Numbered from the stretch's first letter, positions 26,900 through 38,735 are shown. The stretch is 64,000 bases of DNA from Pseudomonas poae (GCA_028869255.1 CP110972.1:5742001-5806000), one strand, 5' to 3'. A program made the numbers and translations. Notes: a model not told the origin generated them from the letters alone.

Positions 26900-28947
26900 G
26901 CTGCCGCGTCCTCACTCAGGCCGCTGTGGCGCAAGAGTGCGTCAATCGACGGCGCCCGTCCGCGGAAGTCGACGAACAGCACCATCGGTGCTTGCGAGCC
27001 GCCACGCGCCAGGATTGCCTCGCGGAATGCCCGGCCGGTTTCGGCATTGAGCACGCCCTCTTCTTCGAACTTGGAGAAGGCATCCGCCGACAATACTTCG
27101 GCCCATTTGTAGCTGTAGTAACCCGCCGCGTAACCGCCGGCAAAGATGTGCGCGAAGCTGTTGGGGAAGCGGTTGTAGGCCGGTGGGCGCATCACCGAGA
27201 CCTCGTCGCGCACGCCTTCGAGCACCTGCGCCACTGTGCGGCCATCGCCGTGGGTGGCATGCAGTTCGAAGTCGAACAGCGAGAATTCCAACTGGCGCAC
27301 CATCATCAGGCCGGACTGGAAGTTCTTCGCCGCGAGCATTTTTTCCAGCAGGTCCTGGGGCAGCGGCTCGCCGCTTTCATAGTGGCCGGAGATCAGCGCC
27401 AGGCCTTCCGGCTCCCAGCACCAGTTCTCCATGAACTGGCTCGGCAACTCCACCGCGTCCCAGGCCACGCCGTTGATGCCGGACACACCGGCGTGTTCAA
27501 CGCGGGTCAGCAGGTGGTGCAGGCCGTGGCCGAACTCGTGGAACAGGGTGGTCACTTCATCGTGGGTCAGCAGGGCAGGCTTGCCGCTGTCGGCCGGAGT
27601 GAAGTTGCACACCAGGTTGGCCACCGGGCTTTGCAGCACGCCATCGACGGTGCGACGACGGTCGCGGGCGCCGTCCATCCAGGCACCGCCACGCTTGTTG
27701 GCGCGGGCGTACAGGTCGAAGAAGAAGCGGCCGACGTGCTGGCCGTTTTCCTTGATTTCGAACAGGCGAACATCCGGGTGCCAGGTGTCGAAGCCTTTTT
27801 GCTCGGCAATCTCGATGCCGTACAAGCGCTGCACGATGGCGAACAGGCCGCCCAGCACTTTGTCGATCGGGAAGTAGGCGCGCAGGGCTTCCTGGGACAC
27901 GCTGTAGCGCTGCTCACGGAGTTTCTCGCCGTAGAAACCGCTGTCCCAACTCTGCAGGTCGGCGCAGCCCTGTTCGGCGGCGTAAGCCTTGAGCTGTTGC
28001 AGGTCCTGGGCAGCAAAGGGCTTGCTGCGCTTGGCCAGGTCGCGCAGGAAGCTCAGCACCTGGTCGCTGGACTCGGCCATTTTGGTGGCCAGGCTCAGTT
28101 CGGAGAACGACGCATAACCCAACAGCTTGGCCAACTCCTGACGCAGGTCGAGGATCTGTTCCATCACCGGGCCGTTATCATTCTGACCGGCATTCGGGCC
28201 TTGGTCCGACGCACGGGTGCAGTAGGCCGCGTAGACTTCTTCACGCAGGGCGCGGTCCTGGGCGTAGGTCATCACCGCGTAATAGCTCGGGAACTCCAGG
28301 GTAATCAGCCAGCCATCGAGGCCTTTGGCCTGGGCGGCGGCGGCCATTTGCGCCTTGGCCGAGTCGGTCAGGCCGGCGAGGGTGGCTTCGTCGGTGACGT
28401 GTTTGGTCCAGGCCTGGGTGGCGTCCAGCAGTTGGTTGGAGAACTTGCTGCCCAGCTCGGACAGTTTGCTCTGCACTTCGGCGTAACGTTTTTGCTGCTC
28501 GGGCGGCAAATCAATACCCGACAGGCGGAAGTCGCGCAGCGAATGTTCCAGGATGGTTTTTTGCGCCACGTCGAAACCGGCGGCTTCCGGGCTATTGGCC
28601 AAGGCTTCGAAAGCCTGGAACAGTGCGCGGTTCTGGCCCATCTCGGTGGAGTAGGCGCTCAACGCTGGCAGGCAGCCTTCATAGGCTTCGCGCAATTCGG
28701 CGCTGTTGCACACGGCGTTGAGGTGGCTGACCGGGCTCCAGGCAGCGCCCAGGCGGTCATTCAGTTCGTCCATGGCCAGGACCAGGCCGGCCCATGTCGG
28801 GTTTTTGCCCTGGCTTTGCAGGATGCCTTCGATGGCAACGCGGTTGTCGGCGAGGATCTGTTCGATGGCCGGCTGGACGTGCTCGGCACGGATCGCCGAG
28901 AACGGCGGCAGGTCGTAGGGCTGCAGAAGAGGGTTGTTCGCGCTCAC
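26896..28947 (-). CDS. prlC: Oligopeptidase A
   Basis: A 683-residue cytoplasmic M3 metallopeptidase that cleaves short peptides such as signal-peptide remnants. The zinc motif HEFGHGLHH begins at residue 470. The start is the GTG at 28947 (MSANNPLLQPYDLPPFS); the frame continues upstream to 29010 but those codons do not match the family. Overlaps the downstream yheV start. Divergent from the gamma carbonic anhydrase-like gene. Confidence 0.95.
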   Translation of the reverse strand: MSANNPLLQPYDLPPFSAIRAEHVQPAIEQILADNRVAIEGILQSQGKNPTWAGLVLAMDELNDRLGAAWSPVSHLNAVCNSAELREAYEGCLPALSAYSTEMGQNRALFQAFEALANSPEAAGFDVAQKTILEHSLRDFRLSGIDLPPEQQKRYAEVQSKLSELGSKFSNQLLDATQAWTKHVTDEATLAGLTDSAKAQMAAAAQAKGLDGWLITLEFPSYYAVMTYAQDRALREEVYAAYCTRASDQGPNAGQNDNGPVMEQILDLRQELAKLLGYASFSELSLATKMAESSDQVLSFLRDLAKRSKPFAAQDLQQLKAYAAEQGCADLQSWDSGFYGEKLREQRYSVSQEALRAYFPIDKVLGGLFAIVQRLYGIEIAEQKGFDTWHPDVRLFEIKENGQHVGRFFFDLYARANKRGGAWMDGARDRRRTVDGVLQSPVANLVCNFTPADSGKPALLTHDEVTTLFHEFGHGLHHLLTRVEHAGVSGINGVAWDAVELPSQFMENWCWEPEGLALISGHYESGEPLPQDLLEKMLAAKNFQSGLMMVRQLEFSLFDFELHATHGDGRTVAQVLEGVRDEVSVMRPPAYNRFPNSFAHIFAGGYAAGYYSYKWAEVLSADAFSKFEEEGVLNAETGRAFREAILARGGSQAPMVLFVDFRGRAPSIDALLRHSGLSEDAAA

Positions 28948-29049
28948 GGTTGGCACCTTGGCTGAAGAAACATGTAAGAACAAAGATGGGGCCATCTTAA
29001 TTACAATCAACGCCCACCGCAGCTATCAGCAGATAAGAGAGAGGCTATC

Positions 29050-29592
29050 GTGACCCTTCGCACCTATCAGAACCACACGCCAACCCTCGGCGCCGGGGCT
29101 TTTGTCGATATTTCGGCGGTGGTGATCGGCGATGTCGAAATCGGCACCGACAGCTCGGTGTGGCCGCTGACCGTGATTCGCGGCGACATGCACCGCATCC
29201 GCATCGGTGCGCGCACCAGCGTGCAGGACGGCTGCGTGCTGCACATCACCCACGCCGGCCCCTTCAACCCGGACGGCTTTGCGCTGCTGATCGGCAATGA
29301 CGTGACCATCGCCCACAAAGTCATGCTGCACGGTTGCACCGTCGGTAATCGCATCCTGATCGGCATGGGCAGCATCGTGATGGATGGCGCCGTGGTGGAA
29401 GACGACGTGATCATCGGCGCCGGGAGCCTGGTACCGCCGGGCAAAAAACTCGAAAGCGGCTTTTTGTATGTGGGCAGCCCGGTTAAACAAGTCCGCGCAC
29501 TGACTGACAAGGAACGCGCCTTTTTCACCTACAGCGCGGCGAACTACGTGAAGCTCAAAGACCTGCACCTGGCTGAAGGATTCGATCAATGA
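29050..29592 (+). CDS. Gamma carbonic anhydrase-like hexapeptide-repeat protein (YrdA family)
   Basis: A 180-residue left-handed beta-helix protein with hexapeptide repeats through residues 15 to 145 (VVIGDVEIG, ILIGMGSIVMDGAVV). Metal-ligand-like histidines occur in LHITHAG and MLHG. The GTG at 29050 has AGAGAG upstream. It overlaps the HAD phosphatase start by 4 bp, so the two are coupled. Whether it hydrates CO2 is unproven for this family. Confidence 0.88.
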   Translation: MTLRTYQNHTPTLGAGAFVDISAVVIGDVEIGTDSSVWPLTVIRGDMHRIRIGARTSVQDGCVLHITHAGPFNPDGFALLIGNDVTIAHKVMLHGCTVGNRILIGMGSIVMDGAVVEDDVIIGAGSLVPPGKKLESGFLYVGSPVKQVRALTDKERAFFTYSAANYVKLKDLHLAEGFDQ

Positions 29593-30248
29593 CCCTGCAT
29601 TACCCCACCGTCCTGTTCGACCTGGATGGCACCCTCACCGACCCGCGTGAGGGCATCACCCGCTCGATCCAGTACGCCCTCGGCAAACTGGGCATCGACG
29701 AACCTGACCTGGCCAAGCTCGAACACTTCATCGGCCCGCCGTTGCTGCAAGCGTTCATGCAGTTCTATGACCTCGATGAGCCCAAGGCGTGGGAAGCGTT
29801 GAATTTCTACCGCGAGCGTTTCAAGGTCACCGGGCTGTACGAAAACCGCGTGTTCGACGGCGTGATGCCGTTGCTGGAAGATTTGAGCCGCCAGGGCCGC
29901 CAACTGTATATCGCGACGTCCAAGCCTTGGGTGTTTGCCCGCGAGATCGCTCGGCATTTCGATTTTGCCAAGCACTTCAAGGTGATTTACGGCAGCGAAC
30001 TGGATGGGACGCGTACCAACAAAGTCGAGTTGATTGCTCACTTGATGAGCGAAGAGGGCCTGGACCCGGCCACGACCTTGATGATTGGTGATCGCAAGCA
30101 CGACCTGATCGGGGCGCGGAGCAACGGGCTGGATTCGGCTGCGGTGGGGTATGGGTTTGGCAGTTTTGAGGAGCTGAACGCCGAGGCGCCGACCTGGCAC
30201 TTTGAGACGTTGGGCGAGATGCATCAGGCGTTTTTGCAACGGCCTTGA
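29589..30248 (+). CDS. HAD-superfamily phosphatase
   Basis: A 219-residue HAD phosphatase: motif I FDLDGTLTDPREG, motif II near IATSKPW, motif III and IV MIGDRKHDLIGARSNG. A helical cap lies between motifs I and II. Similar to phosphoglycolate phosphatase-type proteins but the substrate cannot be read from sequence. It is translationally coupled to the gene before it. Confidence 0.88.
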   Translation: MTLHYPTVLFDLDGTLTDPREGITRSIQYALGKLGIDEPDLAKLEHFIGPPLLQAFMQFYDLDEPKAWEALNFYRERFKVTGLYENRVFDGVMPLLEDLSRQGRQLYIATSKPWVFAREIARHFDFAKHFKVIYGSELDGTRTNKVELIAHLMSEEGLDPATTLMIGDRKHDLIGARSNGLDSAAVGYGFGSFEELNAEAPTWHFETLGEMHQAFLQRP

Positions 30249-30252
30249 GATC

Positions 30253-30319
30253 GCTATCGCAGGCAAGCCAGCTGCCGGTGTACGCCGCTCCAATGTGGGA
30301 GCTGGCTTGCCTGCGATGA
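30253..30319. repeat. REP pair (inverted)
   Basis: GCTATCGCAGGCAAGCCAGC and TGGGAGCTGGCTTGCCTGCGAT face each other across about 25 bp. CTGGC subtype, located between convergent genes. Confidence 0.85.
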
Positions 30320-30322
30320 GGC

Positions 30323-31366
30323 CTAATGGCCAACAATTTCCAGCTGCCTCAATGCCGCCTTACGCTGCCCTACCGGCAACCCACCCAGCTTCTCCACCGC
30401 CGCAAAGAACTTCACCCAATCCCCGCCCTCCTGCGCAAACAATGCAGCAAACGCCGGCACCCACTGGTCATACAGCCCGAACGGCAACAGCTTCGCATTG
30501 TTCATCGGCTGGTTGATCCAGGCGTCATAGCGTTTATCGCCAGCCCATTGGTTGTCGCGAAGTTGCCGGTAATCGCTGCGCAAACGCTCGAATTCCGCAG
30601 CTTTGCGCTGGCGCATCACATCGGCCGCCAGCGGCTGGGCGTAAAGTGTTTCCAGGCGTTTGCGCGTGTCGAGAACCAGCCGGATAAATTGATCGCGTTG
30701 CTGCAACGCCGCAGTGCCGAGCGGCGCCAGGCCTCGCGCCGCACGCCATTGGCGGGTGCCTTCCTGCTCGACGAAGTTGGCGTAGGACTCGTTGAACTCA
30801 GTGTCGTCCTTCACGTAAAAACGCTGGTGCGCCAGCTCGTGGAAGATCAGCGTGGCCAGGCGCTCATCACCCCAGCTCAGCATTGAGTTCATGATCGGAT
30901 CGTTAAACCAGCCCAAGGTGGAATAGGCCTCGACGCCGCCAATCGACACATCCATGCCTTGTTGTTTCAACAGCGCCGCCTCGCCTCGCGCCGCCCCTTG
31001 GTTGTAATAGCCGCGATAAGCGACGCAACCGGCAATCGGAAAGCAATGGGTTTCCGGCGACAGGGAAAATTCCTGCGTGGCGAAGACATTCCAGACCACA
31101 TAGGCCCGGCCAATGTCCGCATACAAGCGGTAACTCTGGTTGTCGGGAAGGTGCAGGTGCTCACTGGCGAACGTACGCGCTTTTTGCGACTGCTCCAGGT
31201 GGTCACGCAATACCTGTGGGCGGGAAGGGTCTGCGATGACCTCGGAAACCGGCTCCCGGGCCCGCAACAATTGCCACTGACCGCCCGCCAACTGGCTGTA
31301 ATAAGTGATGCTGGAGCAGCCGCTGAGCAGCACAACCACCCACACCGCAAGAAAACGCCTGACCAT
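30323..31366 (-). CDS. Putative lipoprotein zinc aminopeptidase
   Basis: A 347-residue protein with a lipoprotein signal (VVLLSGC, Cys17) and a zinc-metallopeptidase motif HELAH at 176-180 followed by FNESYANFVE, which places a candidate third ligand Glu. It fits the PF10023-like putative aminopeptidase family. It would be anchored to a membrane on the periplasmic side. Start at 31366 gives a normal lipobox; longer starts do not. Confidence 0.85.
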   Translation of the reverse strand: MVRRFLAVWVVVLLSGCSSITYYSQLAGGQWQLLRAREPVSEVIADPSRPQVLRDHLEQSQKARTFASEHLHLPDNQSYRLYADIGRAYVVWNVFATQEFSLSPETHCFPIAGCVAYRGYYNQGAARGEAALLKQQGMDVSIGGVEAYSTLGWFNDPIMNSMLSWGDERLATLIFHELAHQRFYVKDDTEFNESYANFVEQEGTRQWRAARGLAPLGTAALQQRDQFIRLVLDTRKRLETLYAQPLAADVMRQRKAAEFERLRSDYRQLRDNQWAGDKRYDAWINQPMNNAKLLPFGLYDQWVPAFAALFAQEGGDWVKFFAAVEKLGGLPVGQRKAALRQLEIVGH

Positions 31367-31476
31367 GCCCCAACCGCTCCTGGGTGATTTGTGCGCCAGA
31401 CTATCCTGCCTGCAGGGAGTTTTTCCATGGCGTGGCGTGTTTATACTCAAACCTCTCCTAGTGTTGAGTACCCGCC

Positions 31477-31899
31477 ATGCGTCAGCTTTTGCTTCCCGTC
31501 GCCGCCCTGTTTCTCAGCGCCTGTGCTTCGACGCCGCTGCCACCGGTCGACCCGCAACAGGCATGGGTCGATTTCGCCACGCCGACACCCGGCGCCAAGC
31601 TGGTGATGGCCCAGCGTCTGGATGGCAAGAACCTACCGGACGGGCGCTACTTCCAGTTCCCACCGGGCGGTCATGAGTTAATGGTGCGTTTTGATTTTGA
31701 AGTCCCCACCGGCGGCAGCCTCAGCGGGTTTGGGCAAACCAGCGACCGTACCTGCTTCATCACCTTGCAGTATGACCATTTCGAGGCCGGCCAGCGTTAT
31801 CGACTGGAAGGGCGTTCGCTGGGCTACACGCCGAATATCCGGCTGTACAACGCAGCACGTCAGTTGTTGGCGCAGGAGCGCAGCGTCAACTGTCTGTGA
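31477..31899 (+). CDS. Small lipoprotein of unknown function
   Basis: A 140-residue lipoprotein: signal MRQLLLPVAALFLSAC with the lipobox cysteine at 16, then a beta-rich domain with GRYFQFPPGGHELMVRFDFEV and GQRYRLEGRSLGYTPNIRLYN, resembling a PEGA-type fold. A conserved Cys pair may exist (Cys at TCFIT and the final NCL). It ends one base before the DUF1161 gene on the opposite strand (convergent). Confidence 0.78.
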   Translation: MRQLLLPVAALFLSACASTPLPPVDPQQAWVDFATPTPGAKLVMAQRLDGKNLPDGRYFQFPPGGHELMVRFDFEVPTGGSLSGFGQTSDRTCFITLQYDHFEAGQRYRLEGRSLGYTPNIRLYNAARQLLAQERSVNCL

Positions 31900-32139
31900 T
31901 CAGTCGTTGTTTTTCTGATAGACGATGGCTTTGGTGCCGTTCTCACAGCTGCCGACGACCATGGCCACGTCGTGCTTGTCGGCCTCTTCCTTGCTGACGA
32001 TTTCCAGCGTGTAGGACGGAACGGCATTCGCCTGAATCTTGACCTCGATCTCTTTCCTGAGCTCTTCGCAGTCTTTTGGCGCGGCCAAGGCCGAGGTTGC
32101 CAGTGCACCGCAGATAACCGCCAAGGCAATACGTTTCAT
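31900..32139 (-). CDS. DUF1161 periplasmic protein, copy 1
   Basis: A 79-residue protein with a cleavable signal (MKRIALAVICGALATSALAA), then PKDCEELRKEIEVKIQANAV and VGSCENGTKAIVY; the two cysteines probably form a disulfide. It is a paralogue of the gene at 33993-34217. Family function is unknown. Confidence 0.85.
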   Translation of the reverse strand: MKRIALAVICGALATSALAAPKDCEELRKEIEVKIQANAVPSYTLEIVSKEEADKHDVAMVVGSCENGTKAIVYQKNND

Positions 32140-32242
32140 CAGTGAAGCTCCCTAAATGCATTGCGCACGGGTGTGCGTCTAAGGCTGCATAAGCTATAGG
32201 ACCACAACGGTGAAACACGAGTTCTGATTTAACGCATAACTA

Positions 32243-32269
32243 AATGAGGGAGCGGCTCGCTCCCTCATT
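32243..32269. terminator. Strong hairpin downstream of osmC
   Basis: AATGAGGGAGCG, a GCT loop and CGCTCCCTCATT form a perfect 12-bp stem, read on the minus strand after osmC. The following bases (TTAGTT) are only weakly U-rich, so it may act as a terminator or stabiliser of the osmC mRNA. Confidence 0.55.
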
Positions 32270-32281
32270 GCGCCTGCCGGA

Positions 32282-32713
32282 TCAGCTGACCAGCGTGGCG
32301 TCCAGGCTGATTTTCGCATTCAGCACCTTGGACACCGGGCACCCTTCCTTGGCTTTTTTGCTCAGTTCATCGAACTGCGCCTGGCTTGCACCCGGGATCT
32401 TGGCCTTTAGGATCAGGTGCACGGCGGTGATCGCAAAGCCCCCGTCAACCTGGTCCAGCGTCACTTCGGCCTGGGTGTCGATGCTGTCGGCCTTAAGGCC
32501 CGCGTCGCCCAGAATCATGGAGAACGCCATGGAGAAACAGCCGGCGTGGGCCGCACCGATCAACTCTTCAGGGTTGGTACCCTTGCCGCCTTCGAAACGC
32601 GCCTTGAAGCCGTAGGGCGCTTCGCGCAGCACGCCGGTTTCGGTGGAGATAGAACCCAGGCCAGTCTTCAGGTCACCTTCCCAATGCGCGGATGCTTTTT
32701 TAACGATACTCAT
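32282..32713 (-). CDS. osmC: OsmC family peroxiredoxin
   Basis: A 143-residue organic-hydroperoxide reductase-like protein with the two reactive cysteines Cys59 (AHAGCFSMA) and Cys125 (EGCPVSK). The start at 32713 gives MSIVKKASAHWEGDL, the family N-terminus. The gene is typically induced by osmotic stress and stationary phase. It lies between a DUF1161 gene and a divergent flavin oxidoreductase. Confidence 0.93.
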   Translation of the reverse strand: MSIVKKASAHWEGDLKTGLGSISTETGVLREAPYGFKARFEGGKGTNPEELIGAAHAGCFSMAFSMILGDAGLKADSIDTQAEVTLDQVDGGFAITAVHLILKAKIPGASQAQFDELSKKAKEGCPVSKVLNAKISLDATLVS

Positions 32714-32929
32714 AGCTTTCTCCTCGAACGGTGGTTTTGCGTCAGTAAGGGTTCTGAGGATAGACCGCGTGGCAAAGTTCATCTTGTCGGAGAAACCCAG
32801 CAATTTAGTAGGAAATTACATGCTCGCTATTGAATCTCGGGTATATGCCCTCATTGCATAGAACATGCACATGAAGCGGCAGGTTTTGGTTCGTCTATAA
32901 GCCTGCGCACCTATTGGAGAAGCAGGCTT

Positions 32930-33931
32930 ATGAAATCGCTGTCCGACGTGAAGTTCTCGACCCTGGACCTGGTGCCCGTGCGGGCCAATGGCAGCCCGGC
33001 GCAGTCGTTGCGCAATTCCCTGGACTTGGCCCAGCACGTGGAAAAGTTTGGCTACAACCGTTTCTGGGTGGCTGAACACCACAACATGGACGGCATTGCC
33101 AGCTCGGCCACCTCGGTGTTGCTGGGCTACCTGGCGGGCGGCACTTCGACCATTCGCGTCGGCTCTGGCGGCGTGATGCTGCCCAACCACGCGCCATTGG
33201 TGATCGCCGAGCAGTTCGGCACGCTCGAAAGCCTCTACCCCGGCCGTATCGACCTGGGCCTGGGCCGCGCCCCCGGTTCCGACCAGATGACTGCCCGCGC
33301 CCTGCGCCGTGAACGCTCGGGCAGCGCCGACGATTTCCCGGATGATGTGGCCGAGCTGATGGCCTACCTCGGCCCACGCACCCCGGACCAGCGGGTAATC
33401 GCCGTGCCCGGCACCGGCACCAATGTGCCGGTGTGGCTGCTCGGTTCGAGCCTGTTCAGCGCGCAATTGGCAGGCGAGCGCGGTTTGCCCTACGCCTTCG
33501 CCTCGCATTTCGCACCGCGCCTTATGCATGAAGCGGTTCGCGTGTATCGCAACCACTTCAAGCCTTCAGCCGTACTGGACAAGCCCTACGTGATGCTCGG
33601 CATTCCGCTGGTAGCCGCCGACACCGACGAACAGGCCGATTACCTGGCCACCTCGGTGTACCAACGCATCCTGGCGCTGATGCGCGGGCAAAGCCTGGTG
33701 CAGCGCCCGCCGGTAAAAACCATGGACGGCCTGTGGCTGCCCCATGAAAAGGACGCAGTGGGCAGCTTCCTCGGCCTGGCCATGGTTGGCAGCCCGGCGA
33801 AGATCCGCGCCAAACTGGAGGTGCTGGTCGAACAAACCGGCGCCGATGAGCTGATCTTTACCTGCGACCTATACGAACACGCCGACCGGATTCATTCCTA
33901 CGAGTTGCTGGCGCAGTTGATGAAGGGCTAA
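32930..33931 (+). CDS. LLM-class flavin-dependent oxidoreductase
   Basis: A 333-residue luciferase-like monooxygenase with a TIM-barrel pattern: [30 protein letters not shown] and RIRVGSGG-type [24 protein letters not shown] and [13 protein letters not shown]. It belongs to the group often annotated MsnO8. A good GGAG site precedes the ATG. The substrate is unknown. A strong terminator follows. Confidence 0.9.
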   Translation: MKSLSDVKFSTLDLVPVRANGSPAQSLRNSLDLAQHVEKFGYNRFWVAEHHNMDGIASSATSVLLGYLAGGTSTIRVGSGGVMLPNHAPLVIAEQFGTLESLYPGRIDLGLGRAPGSDQMTARALRRERSGSADDFPDDVAELMAYLGPRTPDQRVIAVPGTGTNVPVWLLGSSLFSAQLAGERGLPYAFASHFAPRLMHEAVRVYRNHFKPSAVLDKPYVMLGIPLVAADTDEQADYLATSVYQRILALMRGQSLVQRPPVKTMDGLWLPHEKDAVGSFLGLAMVGSPAKIRAKLEVLVEQTGADELIFTCDLYEHADRIHSYELLAQLMKG

Positions 33932-33943
33932 AACCCTCAGGCG

Positions 33944-33976
33944 AAAAAAAACCGACGCACCTGCGTCGGTTTTTTA
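33944..33976. terminator. Bidirectional rho-independent terminator
   Basis: AAAAAAACCGACGCA, CC, TGCGTCGGTTTTTT: a 9-bp perfect stem flanked by A and T runs. It ends transcription of both the LLM gene (+) and the DUF1161 gene (-). Confidence 0.92.
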
Positions 33977-33992
33977 TGTCTGGAACACGGGA

Positions 33993-34217
33993 TTAACCGC
34001 GCTTGTAGACGATTTCCTTGGTGCCGCCTTCGCAGCTGCCGACCACTTTGGCGTCGGTCGATGCGCCTTTATCTACCACTTCCAGCGAATAACCCGTAGC
34101 GCCCTTGGCGTCGATTTTCGCTGCGATTTCGCTTTTCAGCTCTTCACAAGGCTTGCCCGCCGCCAGGGCTGTGCCCGCAATGCTCAACAAACCTACCGCT
34201 AACAGGAACTTCTTCAT
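33993..34217 (-). CDS. DUF1161 periplasmic protein, copy 2
   Basis: A 74-residue secreted protein (signal MKKFLLAVGLLSIAGTALAA), then KPCEELKSEIAAKIDAKG and VGSCEGGTKEIVYKRG. It shares the CEEL-KIA and VGSCE-GTK-IVY pattern with the copy at 31900-32139, about 1.9 kb away on the same strand. Function unknown. Confidence 0.85.
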   Translation of the reverse strand: MKKFLLAVGLLSIAGTALAAGKPCEELKSEIAAKIDAKGATGYSLEVVDKGASTDAKVVGSCEGGTKEIVYKRG

Positions 34218-34332
34218 CCGTTACTTTCCTTGCGCTGATCGAAAAGAGCGTGCCGACGCTTTCGCATCGGCACCCATTGGTTGTAGCGCAGGTTATGGCA
34301 ATCGGCCAGTCGGCAAAGTTCAACCGGCGTGA

Positions 34333-34548
34333 TCAACTACTGGCAATTCGGAACCCCACCTTCAGGGTGACCTGGAAGTGCGCCGCCTTGCCGTCCTTGA
34401 TGTGGCCACGGGTTTCGGTCACCTCGAACCACTCCAGGTGCTTGATGCTCTTGCTGGCTTCAGCCAGGGCGTTATTGATCGCGTCTTCGATGCTGGTGGT
34501 GGAAGAACCCACCAGTTCGACTTTCTTGTAGGTGTGATGATCACTCAT
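34333..34548 (-). CDS. Dodecin, small flavin-binding protein
   Basis: A 71-residue protein with the dodecin pattern YKKVELVGSSTTSIEDAINNALAEASKSI and HLEWFEVTETRGHI, ending in a beta strand FQVTLKVGFRI. Such proteins assemble as dodecamers that store or buffer flavin (or CoA). Start at 34548; the frame upstream to 34572 has no site. Confidence 0.9.
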   Translation of the reverse strand: MSDHHTYKKVELVGSSTTSIEDAINNALAEASKSIKHLEWFEVTETRGHIKDGKAAHFQVTLKVGFRIASS

Positions 34549-34705
34549 GGCGTTTCTCCTAGGGGTCGTCAATCAAGACTAGCAGTGAATATTCGTACTG
34601 CTTCTGGCGACTGTTCCTACCCGAAAGTTCAGATTTACTGCACTTTCTGAAAACGCTGGAGTCGGTATCTACACATGCCACTCAATCACTTCAGGAGATG
34701 TCCAA

Positions 34706-35032
34706 ATGGCCAACACTTCTTTACGCAAAGCGTCGCTGGAAAGCATGGAAGCCGAGATTTCGAGCCTGCTCAAGTCCCTTGAGAGCCTCAAGGATGATGC
34801 GTCCGATGAGTCGCGCAAAACCCTGAAGGCCCTGAAAAGCAATGCCGAGAATGCCCTCAAGCACTCCCGTCACCTGATCAGCGATGCCTACGAAGAAAGC
34901 AAAGTCAAAATCCGCGAAACCGGTGTTGCAACCCGCGACTACGCACAAGAGCACCCATGGACTACCGCCGGCGTCGCTGTAGGCGCACTGGGTCTGCTGG
35001 CGGCTTACCTGCTGTGCAAACGCGGCGACTGA
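34706..35032 (+). CDS. DUF883 (ElaB/YqjD-type) membrane-anchored protein
   Basis: A 108-residue protein: a long charged amphipathic region rich in Lys/Glu/Asp (residues 10 to 80), then RDYAQEHPWTTAGVAVGALGLLAAYLL, a single C-terminal transmembrane anchor ending CKRGD. The EHPWT motif before the anchor is characteristic. Homologues attach to ribosomes in stationary phase in E. coli. AGGAG precedes the ATG. It abuts trpI convergently. Confidence 0.9.
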   Translation: MANTSLRKASLESMEAEISSLLKSLESLKDDASDESRKTLKALKSNAENALKHSRHLISDAYEESKVKIRETGVATRDYAQEHPWTTAGVAVGALGLLAAYLLCKRGD

Positions 35033-35038
35033 TTTTAC

Positions 35039-37286
<2,248 letters not shown>

Positions 37287-37287
<1 letters not shown>

Positions 37288-38096
37288 TGAGCCGCCTGCA
37301 AACCCGCTTTACGCAACTGAAAGAACAAAACCGCGCTGCCCTGGTGACCTTCGTCACCGCCGGTGACCCGGGTTACGACACCTCGCTGGCGATCCTCAAG
37401 GGTTTGCCGGCGGCTGGCGCCGATGTGATCGAGCTGGGCATGCCCTTCACCGACCCGATGGCCGACGGCCCGGCCATCCAGTTGGCCAACATCCGTGCAT
37501 TGGAAGCCAAGCAGAACCTGGTGAAAACCCTGCAAATGGTTCGCGAGTTCCGCAAAGACAACAACGACACGCCGCTGGTGCTGATGGGGTACTTCAACCC
37601 GATCCACAAATACGGCGTGCCGCAGTTCATCGTTGATGCCAAGGAAGCCGGTGTGGACGGCCTGATCGTGGTCGACATGCCGCCTGAACATAACGGCGAG
37701 CTGTGCGACCCGGCCCAGGCAGCGGGCATCGACTTTATCCGCCTGACCACGCCGACCACCGATGACGTGCGCCTGCCGACCGTGCTTAACGGCAGCTCCG
37801 GCTTTGTGTACTACGTGTCGGTGGCCGGGGTGACCGGTGCCGGTGCCGCCACCCTGGAGCACGTCGAAGAAGCGGTGACCCGCCTGCGTCGGCATACCGA
37901 CCTGCCGATCAGCATCGGTTTTGGTATCCGCACGCCGGAACAAGCGGCGGCTATCGCACGCCTGGCGGACGGTGTGGTGGTGGGTTCGGCGCTGATCGAT
38001 CACATCGCGAATGCCAGCAACGATCAACAAGCGATTGATGGGGTATTGAGCCTGTGCGCGGCGCTGTCGGAAGGTGTGCGTAACGCCCGTAAGTAA
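37287..38096 (+). CDS. trpA: Tryptophan synthase alpha subunit
   Basis: A 269-residue TIM barrel that cleaves indoleglycerol phosphate. Catalytic Glu and Asp lie in [19 protein letters not shown]. The phosphate site is in [16 protein letters not shown]. The ATG at 37287 overlaps trpB. A terminator follows at 38172. Confidence 0.96.
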
Positions 38097-38171
38097 GGCC
38101 TATGTAGCGGGAGGTAAAGTTCCTGATACAGAGGAATCAACTCGCACAATCACAGCCTAAACAGCAAGACC

Positions 38172-38206
38172 AAGGGATTTCGAACCTCGTTCGGGATCCC
38201 TTTTTT
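38172..38206 (+). terminator. Rho-independent terminator after trpBA
   Basis: AAGGGAT...ATCCCTT stem with an inner CGAAC/GTTCG extension and a following TTTTTT run. It lies 76 bp after the trpA stop and 26 bp before the RcnB-like start, so it separates the two units. Confidence 0.9.
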
Positions 38207-38231
38207 GTGTGTGTGCCCTGAGGAATACCCG

Positions 38232-38669
38232 ATGAAAATGCCTAAATCCGTGATTGCCGGCCTTGGCGTGCTGGTGCTTGGCGCCAGCGCCCTGGTGCAA
38301 GCCGCACCGCCGGACCAGCGAGGTGACGACCGTGGTGGCCCGCAAGGCCAGCACGAGCAACGTGGCGACGACCATCGCGGCCCGCAGGACAACCGTCGCG
38401 GCCCGCCTCAGGACTTCGGCCCGGTGCGGCAGATCATCCACGACAACCACGGCCAGTTCTCGCGTGGCGCGCCGCCACCGCCCAACGTTCGCCTGGTACG
38501 CGGCCAGCCCCTGCCACGCGGCTACTACGGCGAGCGCCTGGACAACCGCGCCCTGGCACGCCTGCCGGTTTACCCGGGTTATGAATGGCGCCGCTCGGGG
38601 CCGGATGTGGTGTTGATCGCGGTGGGTACTGGCATCGTCTATGAGATTCTGGATGGCGTACTCAACTAA
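38232..38669 (+). CDS. RcnB-family secreted protein
   Basis: A 145-residue protein with a signal peptide ending LVQAAPP, a Gly/Arg/Asp/His-rich disordered stretch (RGDDRGGPQGQHEQRGDDHRG) and a C-terminal domain with RLVRGQPLPRGYYG, YEWRRSGPDVVLIAVGTGIVYEILDG that fits the RcnB family (nickel/cobalt homeostasis in E. coli). A GAGGA site precedes the ATG. No rcnA efflux gene is beside it. Confidence 0.75.
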   Translation: MKMPKSVIAGLGVLVLGASALVQAAPPDQRGDDRGGPQGQHEQRGDDHRGPQDNRRGPPQDFGPVRQIIHDNHGQFSRGAPPPPNVRLVRGQPLPRGYYGERLDNRALARLPVYPGYEWRRSGPDVVLIAVGTGIVYEILDGVLN

Positions 38670-38735
38670 AGCTTGCCGATCACTTTGTGGTGAGGAAGCC
38701 TGAGTGGCATCGGGCTTCTGTCGCGGATGGGCTTT

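Noticed and set aside
26926..28965. Long + strand open frame opposite prlC
   Set aside because: A shadow of the prlC codons with no family-like sequence; prlC has the HEFGH motif and matches its family throughout.
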